NCBI GenBank assembly: GCA_965207985.1
Contig: CBDBND010000034.1
Location: 558,001-622,000, forward strand
Length of the DNA: 64,000 bases
Direction: 5' to 3'
Source of the DNA: CBDBND01 sp965207985
GTDB taxonomy: Bacteria > Pseudomonadota > Alphaproteobacteria > Rhodospirillales > Rhodospirillaceae
Shown: positions 16,115 to 24,541 of the stretch, in pieces
Numbering within the stretch: position 1 is the first letter of the stretch
Layout: each line of letters begins with the position of its first letter
The notes under the pieces: generated by a model
Database searches by the model: none
What the model was told of the DNA's origin: nothing
The model's input: the letters and a program-made list of their open reading frames with translations, nothing else
Program-made: the position numbers and the translations under genes

Positions 16115-16519
16115 GTTTTTGTAGGTGGCGCAGGACCGAAATTTAGAGTCTGTTCACTCAAGTGTCTCCTGGGGACGAAATTGCGGGCCAATGGGAAATG
16201 ACCATTCAATTGGTCGAGAATTCTGCCAAGTCGTCAATTGGTATTCTTTTTGATAGGGGCCGTAATTATTGAAGTTCGAGTTTCATATTTTTCCTCTTCG
16301 ATGCTTCCATCCGCATCTTTCCTCCGTGAAGTTTGGAGACTATGAGCATATTGCGGACGTGCGAGGTATGAGAAATAGGCCCAAATTATTGACGTTGCTA
16401 TAATTACGGCCCCGATTCCTGAAGCAGAAATTTCAACGCCTGCAAGTTTGATGTTGCAGATACAGTGTTACCACTCCCCATAAAAAGTACTGATCGCGCC
16501 TCAATTGATCCGCTTACGG
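16115..16519 (-). other. Low-GC interval with a possible orphan coding fragment
   Basis: About 400 bases without a convincing gene. On the minus strand a frame from about 16470 to the TGA at 16234 encodes roughly 78 residues with a membrane segment (ISASGIGAVIIATSIIWAYF) and a charged tail (SRRKDADGSIEEEKYETRTS). It has no start codon and is preceded by an in-frame stop, so it resembles the 3' end of a gene cut off by the neighbouring IS256-family element. Nothing else is recognisable. Confidence 0.35.
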
Positions 16520-17870
16520 GTAGCGTCAAGAATCTTGCGCACTTATGATCTGGCGGTGCTCACGCGGTAGTCGGTTGTTGCTCAAGTTGTTGTTGGTTTA
16601 GCGTGTCCATATTCAGGTATCGGCGTGTTCCCCATTTCGTACCTGCAATGTGCCGTAATCTGGCCGCGCACAGCATCACGGCCGACTGACCATCCGGAAA
16701 GGCGCCGACCACACGGGTTCTTCGCCGAATCTCCCGGATGATGCGTTCCATCGGGTTGTTGGTCCGGATACGTACCCAGTGGTTATCCGGGAAACGATAG
16801 AACGTCAGCGTTTCCTCAATCGCTTCCTCGACCAGGTCGGCCGCCTTGGAAAGACGCATCTGCTTGAGCTGGTCGACGATATTAGCGGCCTTGGCGCGTG
16901 CTGAGTCCAGACTCTCCTGGGCGTGGATGGCCTTGAGCATCCGGGCCACTTCCTTCACCTTGACGTTTGGCACATGGCTGAAGACGTTGCGATAGAAGTG
17001 CACCATGCAGCGCTGCCAGTCGGTCTCGGGGTAGTAGTCGTGGACGGATTCCTTCAGTCCAAGGCAGGCGTCGGAGATCACCAGCTGCACGCCGTTGAGG
17101 CCACGCTCCTTGAGGTGCCGCAGGAAGCCGCTCCAGCCGCTCTTGTCCTCTTTGTGGCCCTCGGCTACCCCGAGGATACGACGGTAGCCATCAACGCCAA
17201 CACCGATAGCGACGAGCACTGAGACATTGCGTACTTCGCCGGCCCAGCTGCGCTTGAGGACAACACCGTCGAGGTAGACGTACGGGTACTCACCCTCGAT
17301 CGGCCGGTTGCGCCACGCCTCGATGTGCTTGTACACCTTCTGGTTGAGCTTCGAGACCGTTCCAGACGATACCCGGGTACCCCATAGGGCTTCAGTGATG
17401 TCCTCGACCCGGCGCACGGATACACCGGCCAGGTACATCTCGATCAGCGACTCCTCGATCGAGCTTTCACGCCGCCGATAGCGCTCGACAATCGCCGTCT
17501 CGAACGCCTGCTTGCGCAGCTTCGGCATCTTCAGCGTCACCTCACCGGCCTTGGTGTGAAGCTTGCGGTCGTAGCTGCCGGCCCGGTAGTCAGTACGCTC
17601 CGGACTACGCTCGTAGCGCTGCGCCCCGCACAGCGCGTCCGCTTCGGCATCCAGTAGGCCGTTGAGCGTCTCCTCAACCGTACCCCGGACCAGCTCGCCC
17701 AGGTGGTCGTTGATCCGCTTCTCGTCAATCTGAACGACGTTGCCCAAGGGCTTCTTGCTATACTCTGTCATGGTGGTGGTCTCCTCTGTGGTTCGTTAGA
17801 TCTCGACAATCCAACTTCACCACATGAGCCACCGCCTCCTCAAAATGTGCGCAAGAAAAGATGATGTTAC
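16520..17870 (-). mobile_element. IS256-family insertion sequence, complete
   Basis: A 1,351-bp unit with one intact transposase. Read inward, the ends share GTA at the tip and CTTGCGCAC some 14-15 bases inside (left at 16520, right ending 17870); the second IS256-family copy starts similarly near 18835 with GTA...TTCGCACATTT. No matching 8-9 bp target duplication is seen (GCTTACGG versus GATTCCAC), so one flank may have been rearranged after insertion. End positions are accurate to a few bases only. Confidence 0.7.
16560..17771 (-). CDS. IS256-family (mutator-type) transposase
   Basis: A 403-residue transposase of the IS256/MULE type. The DDE set is visible in PYVYLDGVVLKR, LVISDACLGLK and the later helix with RIRTNNPMERIIREIRRRTR. 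The signature MYLAGVSVRRVEDITEALWG lies near residue 113. Full family length, no internal lesions, so probably functional. GAGGAGACC sits just ahead of its ATG. It is a close relative of, but clearly different from, the truncated copy at 18929. Confidence 0.93.
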   Translation of the reverse strand: MTEYSKKPLGNVVQIDEKRINDHLGELVRGTVEETLNGLLDAEADALCGAQRYERSPERTDYRAGSYDRKLHTKAGEVTLKMPKLRKQAFETAIVERYRRRESSIEESLIEMYLAGVSVRRVEDITEALWGTRVSSGTVSKLNQKVYKHIEAWRNRPIEGEYPYVYLDGVVLKRSWAGEVRNVSVLVAIGVGVDGYRRILGVAEGHKEDKSGWSGFLRHLKERGLNGVQLVISDACLGLKESVHDYYPETDWQRCMVHFYRNVFSHVPNVKVKEVARMLKAIHAQESLDSARAKAANIVDQLKQMRLSKAADLVEEAIEETLTFYRFPDNHWVRIRTNNPMERIIREIRRRTRVVGAFPDGQSAVMLCAARLRHIAGTKWGTRRYLNMDTLNQQQLEQQPTTA

Positions 17871-18002
17871 GATTCCACCCACCGCTAGTGCCAATGAGAT
17901 TCTACTTCTTAACCTAAGATAATAAAGGTCAACTTCGGTCCTAGACACATTTATCTCCCTCGTCACACTTACGGTATGAGCTACTCCCCGGGAATCGGAC
18001 AC
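17871..18002 (-). pseudogene. Possible 5' fragment of a membrane protein cut by IS256
   Basis: A GTG-initiated frame on the minus strand gives SDSRGVAHTVSVTREINVSR followed by RSRISLALAVGGIV, the start of a hydrophobic segment, then runs into the end of the IS256-family element at 17870. It could be the interrupted start of a small membrane protein. The fragment left of the element (16234-16470) does not continue this frame, so a common origin is not shown. Confidence 0.25.
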
Positions 18003-18834
18003 TGACGTAAGCTACACTTTGTTGTCTTCTGGTCTTCGTAGAGAAGGAGATCAGAGATGTCGAAACGCAAGCAACACTGGCCGGAATTCAAGGCGAAAGT
18101 AGCCCTTGAAGCCTTGAAGGGCGAAGAGACCGTATCCGAGCTGTCCAGCCGGTTCGGGGTTCACCCGACGATGATTCATCAATGGAAGCGTGCGCTGCTT
18201 GATGGTGCTCCTGGCCTGTTCGCCCGTGGTGGCCGCCGGCAACCGGAGATCGACGAAGCGCAGGTGAAGGAACTGCATGCCAAGATTGGGGAGTTGGCTG
18301 TGGCCAACGATTTTTTGTCCAGACAGCTCAAGCCCTGGGGCGTGAAGTGAGACGCGGCATGATCGAGCCGGGTCATCCCGGATTATCGGTCAGCAGGCAG
18401 TGTGCGCTGCTGTCGATCTCCCGGTCGTCGTTCTATTACACGCCCAAGGGTGAGAGCGAGATGAACCTCGCGCTGATGCGTGAGATCGATGAACAGTTCC
18501 TGGACACGCCGTTCTTTGGCGTCCGGCAGATGACGTGGCATTTGAAGAACGAAGGCCATTGCGTCAATGAGAAGCGGTTGCGCCGCCTGATGCGGCTCAT
18601 GGGCCTGATGCCGATCTACCAGAAGCCCAGCACCTCAAAGCCAGCGAAGGGGCACAAGACCTGGCCGTATCTACTCCGGGGGCTGAGTGTGAACAGACCG
18701 AACCAGGTCTGGGCAACGGATATCACCTACCTGCCGATGCGCCGGGGGTTCCTGTACCTGGTTGCCATCATGGATTGGTTTACCCGCACGGTGCTGGCTT
18801 GGCGCATCTCGAACACGCTGGAGGCTGAGATAAC
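18003..18834 (+). mobile_element. IS3-family element, 3' end lost
   Basis: The element begins near TGACGTAAGCTACACTTTGT at 18003, carries an intact orfA and the first two-thirds of orfB, and is cut at about 18834 by the left end of an IS256-family copy. The right inverted repeat and the remaining orfB are not found in the window, so it is defective. Confidence 0.75.
18057..18350 (+). CDS. IS3-family transposase OrfA
   Basis: A 97-residue OrfA with an N-terminal helix-turn-helix (FKAKVALEALKGEETVSELS, FGVHPTMIHQWKRALL) and a C-terminal coiled-coil-like segment (EAQVKELHAKIGELAVANDFL), as in IS3-family elements. GAAGGAG precedes the ATG. Its stop overlaps the GTG of orfB (GTGA); in functional IS3 elements a ribosomal frameshift in this overlap makes the full transposase, but here OrfB is truncated. 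Confidence 0.88.
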   Translation: MSKRKQHWPEFKAKVALEALKGEETVSELSSRFGVHPTMIHQWKRALLDGAPGLFARGGRRQPEIDEAQVKELHAKIGELAVANDFLSRQLKPWGVK

Positions 18835-18838
18835 GTAG
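18347..18838 (+). pseudogene. IS3-family transposase OrfB, truncated
   Basis: 163 codons of a protein that is normally 270-300 residues. It contains the HTH_21 region (FFGVRQMTWHLKNEGH, RRLMRLMGL) and the start of the integrase core with the first catalytic Asp in NQVWATDITYLPMRRG and VAIMDWFTR. The frame breaks after AWRISNTLEAE, where IS256 sequence begins; the second Asp and the Glu are missing. It cannot be catalytically active. Confidence 0.88.
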
Positions 18839-19548
18839 AAAGTTTTTCGCACATTTATTGGGTTGGTGGCCCCTGATCTGGTTAGGTTGGTTTTGCGGAA
18901 TCAACGGACCCAGAACGAAGGAGCCACCATGAAGGAAGATAGCACGAAGCCGTTGTCGAACGTTATCAGGATTGACGACGATCGCATCCAGGATCACCTG
19001 GGGAAGATCGTGCGCGGCAGCGTGGAGGAGACGCTGAATGCGCTGTTGGACGCCGAGGCGGACCGGCTGTGCAATGCGGAACGCTACGAGCGCACGGAGG
19101 CCCTCCGGGACACCCGGGCCGGGAGCTACGAGAGGAAGCTTCACACCAAGGCGGGCGAGGTGACCCTGAAAGTCCCGAAGCTGCGCCGCCAGACGTTCGA
19201 GACGGCCATTATCGAGCGCTACCGGCGGCGCGAGGCTTCGGTCGAGGAAGCCCTGATGGAGATGTACCTTGCCGGTGTGTCTGTCCGGCGGGTGGAGGAC
19301 ATCACCGAAGCCTTGTGGGGTACGCGGGTAAGCCCTGGGACGGTCTCCAACCTCAATAAGAAGATTTACGCCCAGATTGCGGCCTGGCGGGAACGGCCGA
19401 TCACGGGCGAGCATCCTTACCTCTACCTCGACGGGATCGTCCTCAAGCGCACGTGGGCCGGCGAGGTCCGTAATGTCTCGCTGCTGGTGGCCATTGCAGT
19501 TAACGGCGACGGCTACCGGGAGATTCTCGGCATCTGCGAAGGGGCCAA
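18835..19548 (+). mobile_element. IS256-family element, 3' part lost
   Basis: The left end (GTAGAAAGTTTTTCGCACAT) starts at about 18835, directly inside the IS3 orfB. It carries the first half of a transposase gene and ends at about 19548, where the sequence switches to IS21-type terminal motifs. It contains the 54-bp segment (19270-19323) repeated inverted at 12834-12887. Confidence 0.75.
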
Positions 19549-19576
19549 GGCGGCCAGTCAACCGCCAGCTATATGA
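18929..19576 (+). pseudogene. IS256-family transposase, truncated
   Basis: 215 codons of a protein normally near 400. The N-terminal half is intact, with DNVLLDAEAD-like family start, KVPKLRRQTFETAIIERYRR, MYLAGVSVRRVEDITEALWG and the first catalytic Asp in YLYLDGIVLKRTWAGEVRN. After ILGICEGAK the frame runs into unrelated sequence (AASQPPAI) and stops. The second Asp and Glu are absent. GGAG precedes the ATG at 18929. Confidence 0.88.
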
Positions 19577-19690
19577 GGAGCGCGGCTGACTGGCCGCCAC
19601 TACCTTCTGCCCCCATCGAAAACAGCTCCAAAGTGGTAGACTTTTGCGCCGCCCCCTGGCTGGGTTTTACTCCGCCGTTGACACCTGGGC
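19549..19690 (+). mobile_element. IS21-type terminal remnant
   Basis: A short piece with motifs typical of IS21 ends: GTGGTAGACTTTTGCGCCGC at 19633 and TTTTACTCCGCCGTTGACAC ending about 19684. They match in arrangement the end at 13686-13765 and face the same way. No coding part of IS21 remains here. It joins the truncated IS256 copy to the region upstream of the TonB receptor. Confidence 0.5.
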
Positions 19691-19847
19691 TCTCACGTTG
19701 CAAGTACGTGATTTTTTTGTACTTTCCCCGGGTATCACGGATGGGTATTCCCCTTTTCTGACCGGCTTGGTGACCGCTAAGCAACAGCGTCGGACATACC
19801 CGTTCAAAGGGTTCCAGATGAAGGAACCGTTACGGAGGAGAGACAAC

Positions 19848-22157
19848 GTGCACCGTTCAACACTCAAGAAAACACTTTTACTTTCGACCAGCATCGTGTT
19901 GATGGGCTCCGGTTGGAGCGCACCATCTTTGGCACAGCAGGTCGCCATCGAAGAAATCATCGTCACCGCCCGTCAGCGCGAGGAATCGCTGCAAGACGTG
20001 CTGGCTAGCATCACCGCCTTCACCACTCAGCAGTTAGAGCGGGCTGGTGTGCAACGGGCCGAGGACTTCATCAACTTGACCCCTGGTGTAACAATCGTCG
20101 ATACCGCCGAGGTCGGCGATACCCAGGTCAACATTCGCGGTATCAACGGTGCACGCGACGCCGAGAACAGCTTCGCGCTGATCATCGACGGCATCCTTCA
20201 CACCAACCCAGCCGCGTTGAACCGCGAATACGCTAACTTACAACAAATTGAAATTCTGAAAGGTCCGCAAGGCGCCATCTACGGTCGTAATGCGGCAGCC
20301 AGCGCCATTATCATCACCACCAAACCGCCTACGGACGAATTCACCGGTGAGTTCAAGGTTTCGGGCGCTAATGACGATAGTTATTACGCCTCTGCCTATA
20401 TGGGCGGCCCTTTGGGAGACAATGTGTCTGCCAGTGTCCAAGTGGATTGGCGGGATACGGATGGGTTTTATTTCAATGAAACCTTAAATCAGAAAAACGT
20501 CGACGACTTCGAAAACTACAATGTTTCAGGCCGGGTCGTTCTCGAAACCTCTGAAACCTCCACTCTGGACCTCAAGGCTCGGTACGGCGAAGTGGATGCA
20601 GCGTCGATTTCCTTTAACGCCGCTTTTGCGGCCAGCTTCCTCGCTGACCTGTTCGGCAATCCGCTCTTGTTCGAAGACGTCAACGACCACAATTTCCAGT
20701 TCGTCAACAACCAGGACCCTTACAACGACCAAAAGGCCATCGAACTATCGGCCAAGTATGATGCTGAATTCGATTGGGGCTCATTGACGGCCTGGGCGCT
20801 GTATTCGGACATCGAGAACTCCTTTGCTGCCGACGGGACGTCCGGGGCATTCGGTTTCTTCTTCCAAGAGCCATCCTGTATCGCTAGCGTGAACGCGCTG
20901 AATGCTGCTGGTGTGACATTACCGGGACCACAATTCCTCGGCCCTGATCCAGCATCATCCATTTTTGGTCCTTATACGCCGACCAACTGCGATGGCACCC
21001 AGTACCAGGAGCGGTTCCAGGATGACATCAGTTTAGAAATCCGCTTGGCCTCGCCGGCGGATCAGGAATTGCGTTGGCTGGTTGGCACATATTTCCTTGA
21101 TCTCAACCGCCGTGTCGGCGTCAACACCGGTATCGAGGACGTCACCACCATCGTGCCGCAACTGTTCATTCCGGCCGGTCAGCCCAACGCTACCGACCAG
21201 TTGGTCCATGATGCGTTTGACTCGCAGGTCTATGCCGTGTTCGGCAACATCGCCTACGACGTCAACGACGATGTCGAACTGTCGGTAGCTCTGCGCTACG
21301 ACCGTGAGGAACGGAAAACCAACAGCTTGGTTCCACCAGACGCCCGGTCGACCTATATCGACTTTAATCCTACGGATGGCTTCCAGGGCGGTGATCCCAT
21401 CAACCCCGGCTTGAACCCGGCTATTAACCCGGCCGGTGTCATTGCCGATCAAGAACGATCCTTTGAAGAACTACAGCCCAAGATCAGTTTGACCTGGGAT
21501 GTGGCCGATACAACAACTTTGTTCGCTAACTGGGGCATCGGCTTTAAGTCCGGCGGCTTTAACAACTCAGGTTCTGAAGCCACCATTGACTTGTTTATCA
21601 ATGACTTCCTGGGCACCAGTGTCGACATTGACGACTTCTTCCGCGAAGAAACTTCTAGCAGGCTGCTGAAAAACTCGGCCGAGAGCCCACCTCGCGAAAC
21701 GAAAGAATCAATGGATGGGCGTCCGCGAAAAAATAGAATCGGAAAATGACTCATACGAAAACAAAATTGCCGAGATGATCGCTCCAAATCGTTTTTCAGC
21801 AGCCTGCTAGCGCCTTTGAAATCGGCTTCAAAGGCAACTACCTGGACGGCCGGGTCACCGTTGAAGGTGCTGGGTACTACGTCAGTGTAGATGACATGCA
21901 GTTCTTCGAATTCTTCGTCGGTGCCTTCGGCCTGCTGCGTATCGTCAACAACATCGACGATGTTGATATTTACGGTGTTGAAGGCGCGTTCAATGCGCTT
22001 CTGTCCGAGAATTTCAGCATCTACGGCGGGTTTAACGTGTTGGACAGCGAAATCAAGGCCAACGCGGTGCGCCCGGACAGCGCCGCAGTTCGGTGGATCG
22101 TTTATCCACCCCGCTGACAAGACCCGCTACGGCGTGGAAGTGCTCTACCGCTTCTAA
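19848..22157 (+). pseudogene. TonB-dependent outer-membrane receptor, broken by MITE insertion and 3' lesion
   Basis: A GTG at 19848 behind GGAGGAG gives a signal peptide (cleavage near SLAQ) and a TonB-box-like EEIIVTARQREESLQDV, then a plug (TPGVTIVD, LKGPQGAIYGRNAAASAIIITTKPP) and a beta-barrel. At 21655 a 152-bp insertion adds a foreign tail and stop. Removing it with one CTAG rejoins EETS to SAFEIGFKGNY in frame. A second lesion near 22085 shifts the frame; the proper C-terminus, FGGSFIHPADKTRYGVEVLYRF, continues in another frame to 22157, and much of the last barrel section appears missing. Probably a siderophore or organic-compound receptor; now non-functional. Confidence 0.88.
21655..21810. 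mobile_element. MITE-like non-autonomous insertion with perfect 20-bp inverted ends
   Basis: The left end CTAGCAGGCTGCTGAAAAAC (21655-21674) is the exact reverse complement of the right end (21791-21810). CTAG at both tips is the likely 4-bp target duplication: deleting one CTAG plus the interior restores the receptor's reading frame and protein sequence. The insertion is 152 bp net and has no transposase gene. The tips, GGCTGCTGAAAAA, should identify the autonomous parent (IS5- or IS1182-like by the CTAG target, not proven). Confidence 0.85.
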
Positions 22158-22179
22158 AAGCGCCAAAACAGTGACAAAC

Positions 22180-22210
22180 AAAACGGCGGTCCATTGAGGC
22201 CGCCGTTTTT
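22180..22210. terminator. Bidirectional rho-independent terminator
   Basis: AAACGGCGG and CCGCCGTTT form a stem around the loop TCCATTGAGG-like centre, with an A-run before and a T-run after. It lies between the convergent TonB-receptor pseudogene and the histidine kinase gene, so it can serve both. Confidence 0.85.
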
Positions 22211-22236
22211 CGTTACGAGAAACGGAAAGGTGAGAC

Positions 22237-23253
22237 TTAGGGCGTTCTGAAGGTCAGAATGGCGGTCGTCCCCTCACCGACGACACTGGTAAGGTGAAAG
22301 TCGCCGCCAAGCGCTTCCATCAGTCTTTTGGAGATGGGCAATCCGAGACCGGCGCCACCGCCGGCGCGGGTGGACCGTCCCTCGGTAAAGGGCTCGTAAA
22401 TGGTACTCATCCTGTTCGGAGGAATACCCCTGCCATCGTCACGGATTTCGACATAAACACTGGAACTGGTATGGTGGCCTTCAATCCAGATCGAGCATGT
22501 TTGGTTGTGCCGCACCGCGTTGGACAGCAGATTAACGATGACCTGACTGGCGGCACGCTGATCGGCCAATATCTTGAGGTCCGTCTCCACCAGTTCATTC
22601 AGAACCGTAATGCCCTTTTCGGCCAAACTCGGCCCCACCAAAGTAAGGCATTGATCGACAAGGTCTGACAGGCGAACCGTTTCATCAACGAGTTCGATCC
22701 GGCCCGCTTCGATTTTTGAAACGTCCAGCAAATCATTGATCAGGGATAGCAAATGATTGCCGCTGCGATGAATATCATCGGCATATTTACGGTAAAGGTC
22801 GTCTTTGCCGGTGCCGAGCGCCTGATCCCGAATCACCTCCGAGTAACCGAGAATCGCGTTGAGTGGCGTTCTCAGTTCATGGCTCATGGACGCTAGAAAT
22901 TCAGATTTGGTGCGGTCTGCTTTTTCGAAATCTAGGGTTCGTTGCTCTAGTTGACGGCGAAGGCGGCTTTCCCGGTCAACCACTTTGAGCAGGAAGTAAG
23001 CAAACGGCGGTGTTAGCACCAAGCTTACCGGGAGGTAGGCGAATCCAAAGAACGGGATGCGTTCGCGGTTGATGTCATAGATGAAATAGAGGACTTCGAC
23101 CGCAAGAATGACGCAAATCATCACAGGAATGGAAAAGAGCAGGCTGGTGACGATCAAGCCTGACCGGTCGAGTAACCGGCCCAACTGGACCATAAGCCAG
23201 CCGGGCTCGTCCACGGTAAAGCGGTCTTCGCTTTGCGATTTGTGATCGGCCAA
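22237..23253 (-). CDS. Membrane-bound sensor histidine kinase
   Basis: A 338-residue histidine kinase with two transmembrane helices (about residues 33-58 and 68-90), a short coiled coil (RRQLEQRTLDFEKADRTKSE) and a complete kinase core. The phosphoacceptor His125 is in FLASMSHELRTPLNAILGYS; the N-box is NLLSNAVRHN, G1 RDDGRGIP and G2 GGGAGLGLPISKRL. It lacks any recognisable sensory domain, so input may come through the membrane. No response regulator is adjacent. The best upstream start is a TTG without strong ribosome-binding signal, so the first residues are uncertain. Confidence 0.88.
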   Translation of the reverse strand: MADHKSQSEDRFTVDEPGWLMVQLGRLLDRSGLIVTSLLFSIPVMICVILAVEVLYFIYDINRERIPFFGFAYLPVSLVLTPPFAYFLLKVVDRESRLRRQLEQRTLDFEKADRTKSEFLASMSHELRTPLNAILGYSEVIRDQALGTGKDDLYRKYADDIHRSGNHLLSLINDLLDVSKIEAGRIELVDETVRLSDLVDQCLTLVGPSLAEKGITVLNELVETDLKILADQRAASQVIVNLLSNAVRHNQTCSIWIEGHHTSSSVYVEIRDDGRGIPPNRMSTIYEPFTEGRSTRAGGGAGLGLPISKRLMEALGGDFHLTSVVGEGTTAILTFRTP

Positions 23254-23343
23254 CGCTCAGAAAACCCTGCAATACCCCCAAAATTAATGCGAGTTTAGAG
23301 GCGCAGGGTCTGCATGGAAAGCGTGTAAGACGCCTATTTTTGA

Positions 23344-24063
23344 TTAGTATTTTGCTTGGGACTGTCGGCACCACTGTAAGAATGCCGCAACAAGTCCAAC
23401 ATTGATCAAAGCACGAATCGCGGTTTCGACACGGTCAGGAAAAGGTGGTGCAAGCGCGAAAGTGACACCCAGATGGCCCGGCGCATCAATCGTTCTCGGC
23501 CATGTCACCGAAATGTCGAGCGCGGCTCCAAACAAACACAAAAGAAACAAGCCGGCCCAAGGCCAGACAAGAGGGGGTCGCCTTATAGCGATCTGCTGGC
23601 AGATATAGGCAGCCATGAGTAATGGTACGACGTACACGATAGTGAGAAAAAACACGTCAATTGATGTTGTCAGCCAGAATGGCGTCAAATGACGCGTTTC
23701 GTCGGTTAAGAATCCGAAGCCTTGAAGACCCTTGGCAATGCCTACCAAAACGAAAATCAAGAATGTCACGGCTACCGAGAACGTAACTGCAGGTGCCAGC
23801 CCATACACGGCCCATGGCCAGCGGGCGGCCCAGGATTGCAATTCGGGTTTAGCGAGCGCGCCCTCGACAACGGCGTCTTCCGAGCCGAGGCGCGCCATGG
23901 CGTCGCGCTCGGCTTCCTCTGCGCTCTGGCCCCGGCCTATCCCTTCGCTTTTCAAATCCTCGAAGTGATCTTTCAGTTCGCTAAGGATTCGGCTGACGTG
24001 CTTTGGCGAGATACCGCCTTTTAAGAGACGTGCGCGGAGTGAAATAAAATCATACTCAGGCAT
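23344..24063 (-). CDS. HAAS/DUF1700-type membrane protein paired with PadR
   Basis: A 239-residue protein. The cytoplasmic N-terminus (about residues 1-75), with SRILSELKDHFEDLKSEG and SAEEAERDAMARLGSEDAV, is the helical HAAS/permease-prefix domain commonly encoded next to PadR regulators. It is followed by four or five hydrophobic helices. Its ATG at 24063 lies within the end of the PadR gene (8-base overlap), so the pair is co-translated. In such pairs the membrane protein is thought to act as a sensor or effector controlled by the PadR protein. The output is unknown here because no transporter or sigma factor is adjacent. Confidence 0.75.
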   Translation of the reverse strand: MPEYDFISLRARLLKGGISPKHVSRILSELKDHFEDLKSEGIGRGQSAEEAERDAMARLGSEDAVVEGALAKPELQSWAARWPWAVYGLAPAVTFSVAVTFLIFVLVGIAKGLQGFGFLTDETRHLTPFWLTTSIDVFFLTIVYVVPLLMAAYICQQIAIRRPPLVWPWAGLFLLCLFGAALDISVTWPRTIDAPGHLGVTFALAPPFPDRVETAIRALINVGLVAAFLQWCRQSQAKY

Positions 24064-24394
24064 ATCCTTCGATCTCCAGGACGGATTCGATTCCGCCTCG
24101 GACGCGATGCCATTCATTGGTCAGATTCTTGAGGCGTTTTTGACCTTGCGCCGTAAGGGAATAATAAACTCTGGTGCGGCCATCGAAGGTCTTGCGGGCA
24201 GACTTTAATGCGCCGCGCTTTTCCAAGCTGTGCAGCACCGGATAGATGACGCCTTCACCGAGAACAATGGCCTCTTGTGAAGCATTGCGAATGGCTTTGG
24301 CCAATTCGTAGCCGTACATCGCTTGCCGCGCCAATTGGCGCAACACCAAGAGTTCGGGAACTCCACTCATAAACGGGGGATTGCTTTGTGCCAT
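24056..24394 (-). CDS. PadR-family transcriptional regulator
   Basis: A 112-residue winged-helix regulator. The PadR domain is clear: LLVLRQLARQAMYGYELAKAI, VLGEGVIYPVLHSLEKRGAL and the wing GRTRVYYSLTAQGQKRL. It is the first gene of a two-gene operon with the HAAS-type membrane protein and is divergent from the DUF1330 gene. The intergenic region contains AAAGTATAATACCT near 24434, an AT-rich partial palindrome that could hold a promoter -10 or operator; this is not demonstrated. Confidence 0.88.
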   Translation of the reverse strand: MAQSNPPFMSGVPELLVLRQLARQAMYGYELAKAIRNASQEAIVLGEGVIYPVLHSLEKRGALKSARKTFDGRTRVYYSLTAQGQKRLKNLTNEWHRVRGGIESVLEIEGYA

Positions 24395-24541
24395 TTTTGG
24401 CTCCTGTGTCGTTTTTCTTCATACCTAGAACTACAAAGTATAATACCTCGTGGTTCAAGGTAAGCCAACACCGGCCCCTTTGATAGCGGTGTAGTTGGCC
24501 TGGGTTGAAAGATTCCAACCCGGACGGCAGGGTACGGGCCA

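Noticed and set aside
16512..17878. Target-site duplication of the complete IS256-family element
   Set aside because: Flanks GCTTACGG and GATTCCAC do not match within a few bases of shift; no duplication can be claimed.
18671..19600. 309-aa minus-strand open frame
   Set aside because: It runs antisense through the IS3 and IS256 remnants and crosses their junction; codon pattern and content are those of a shadow frame.
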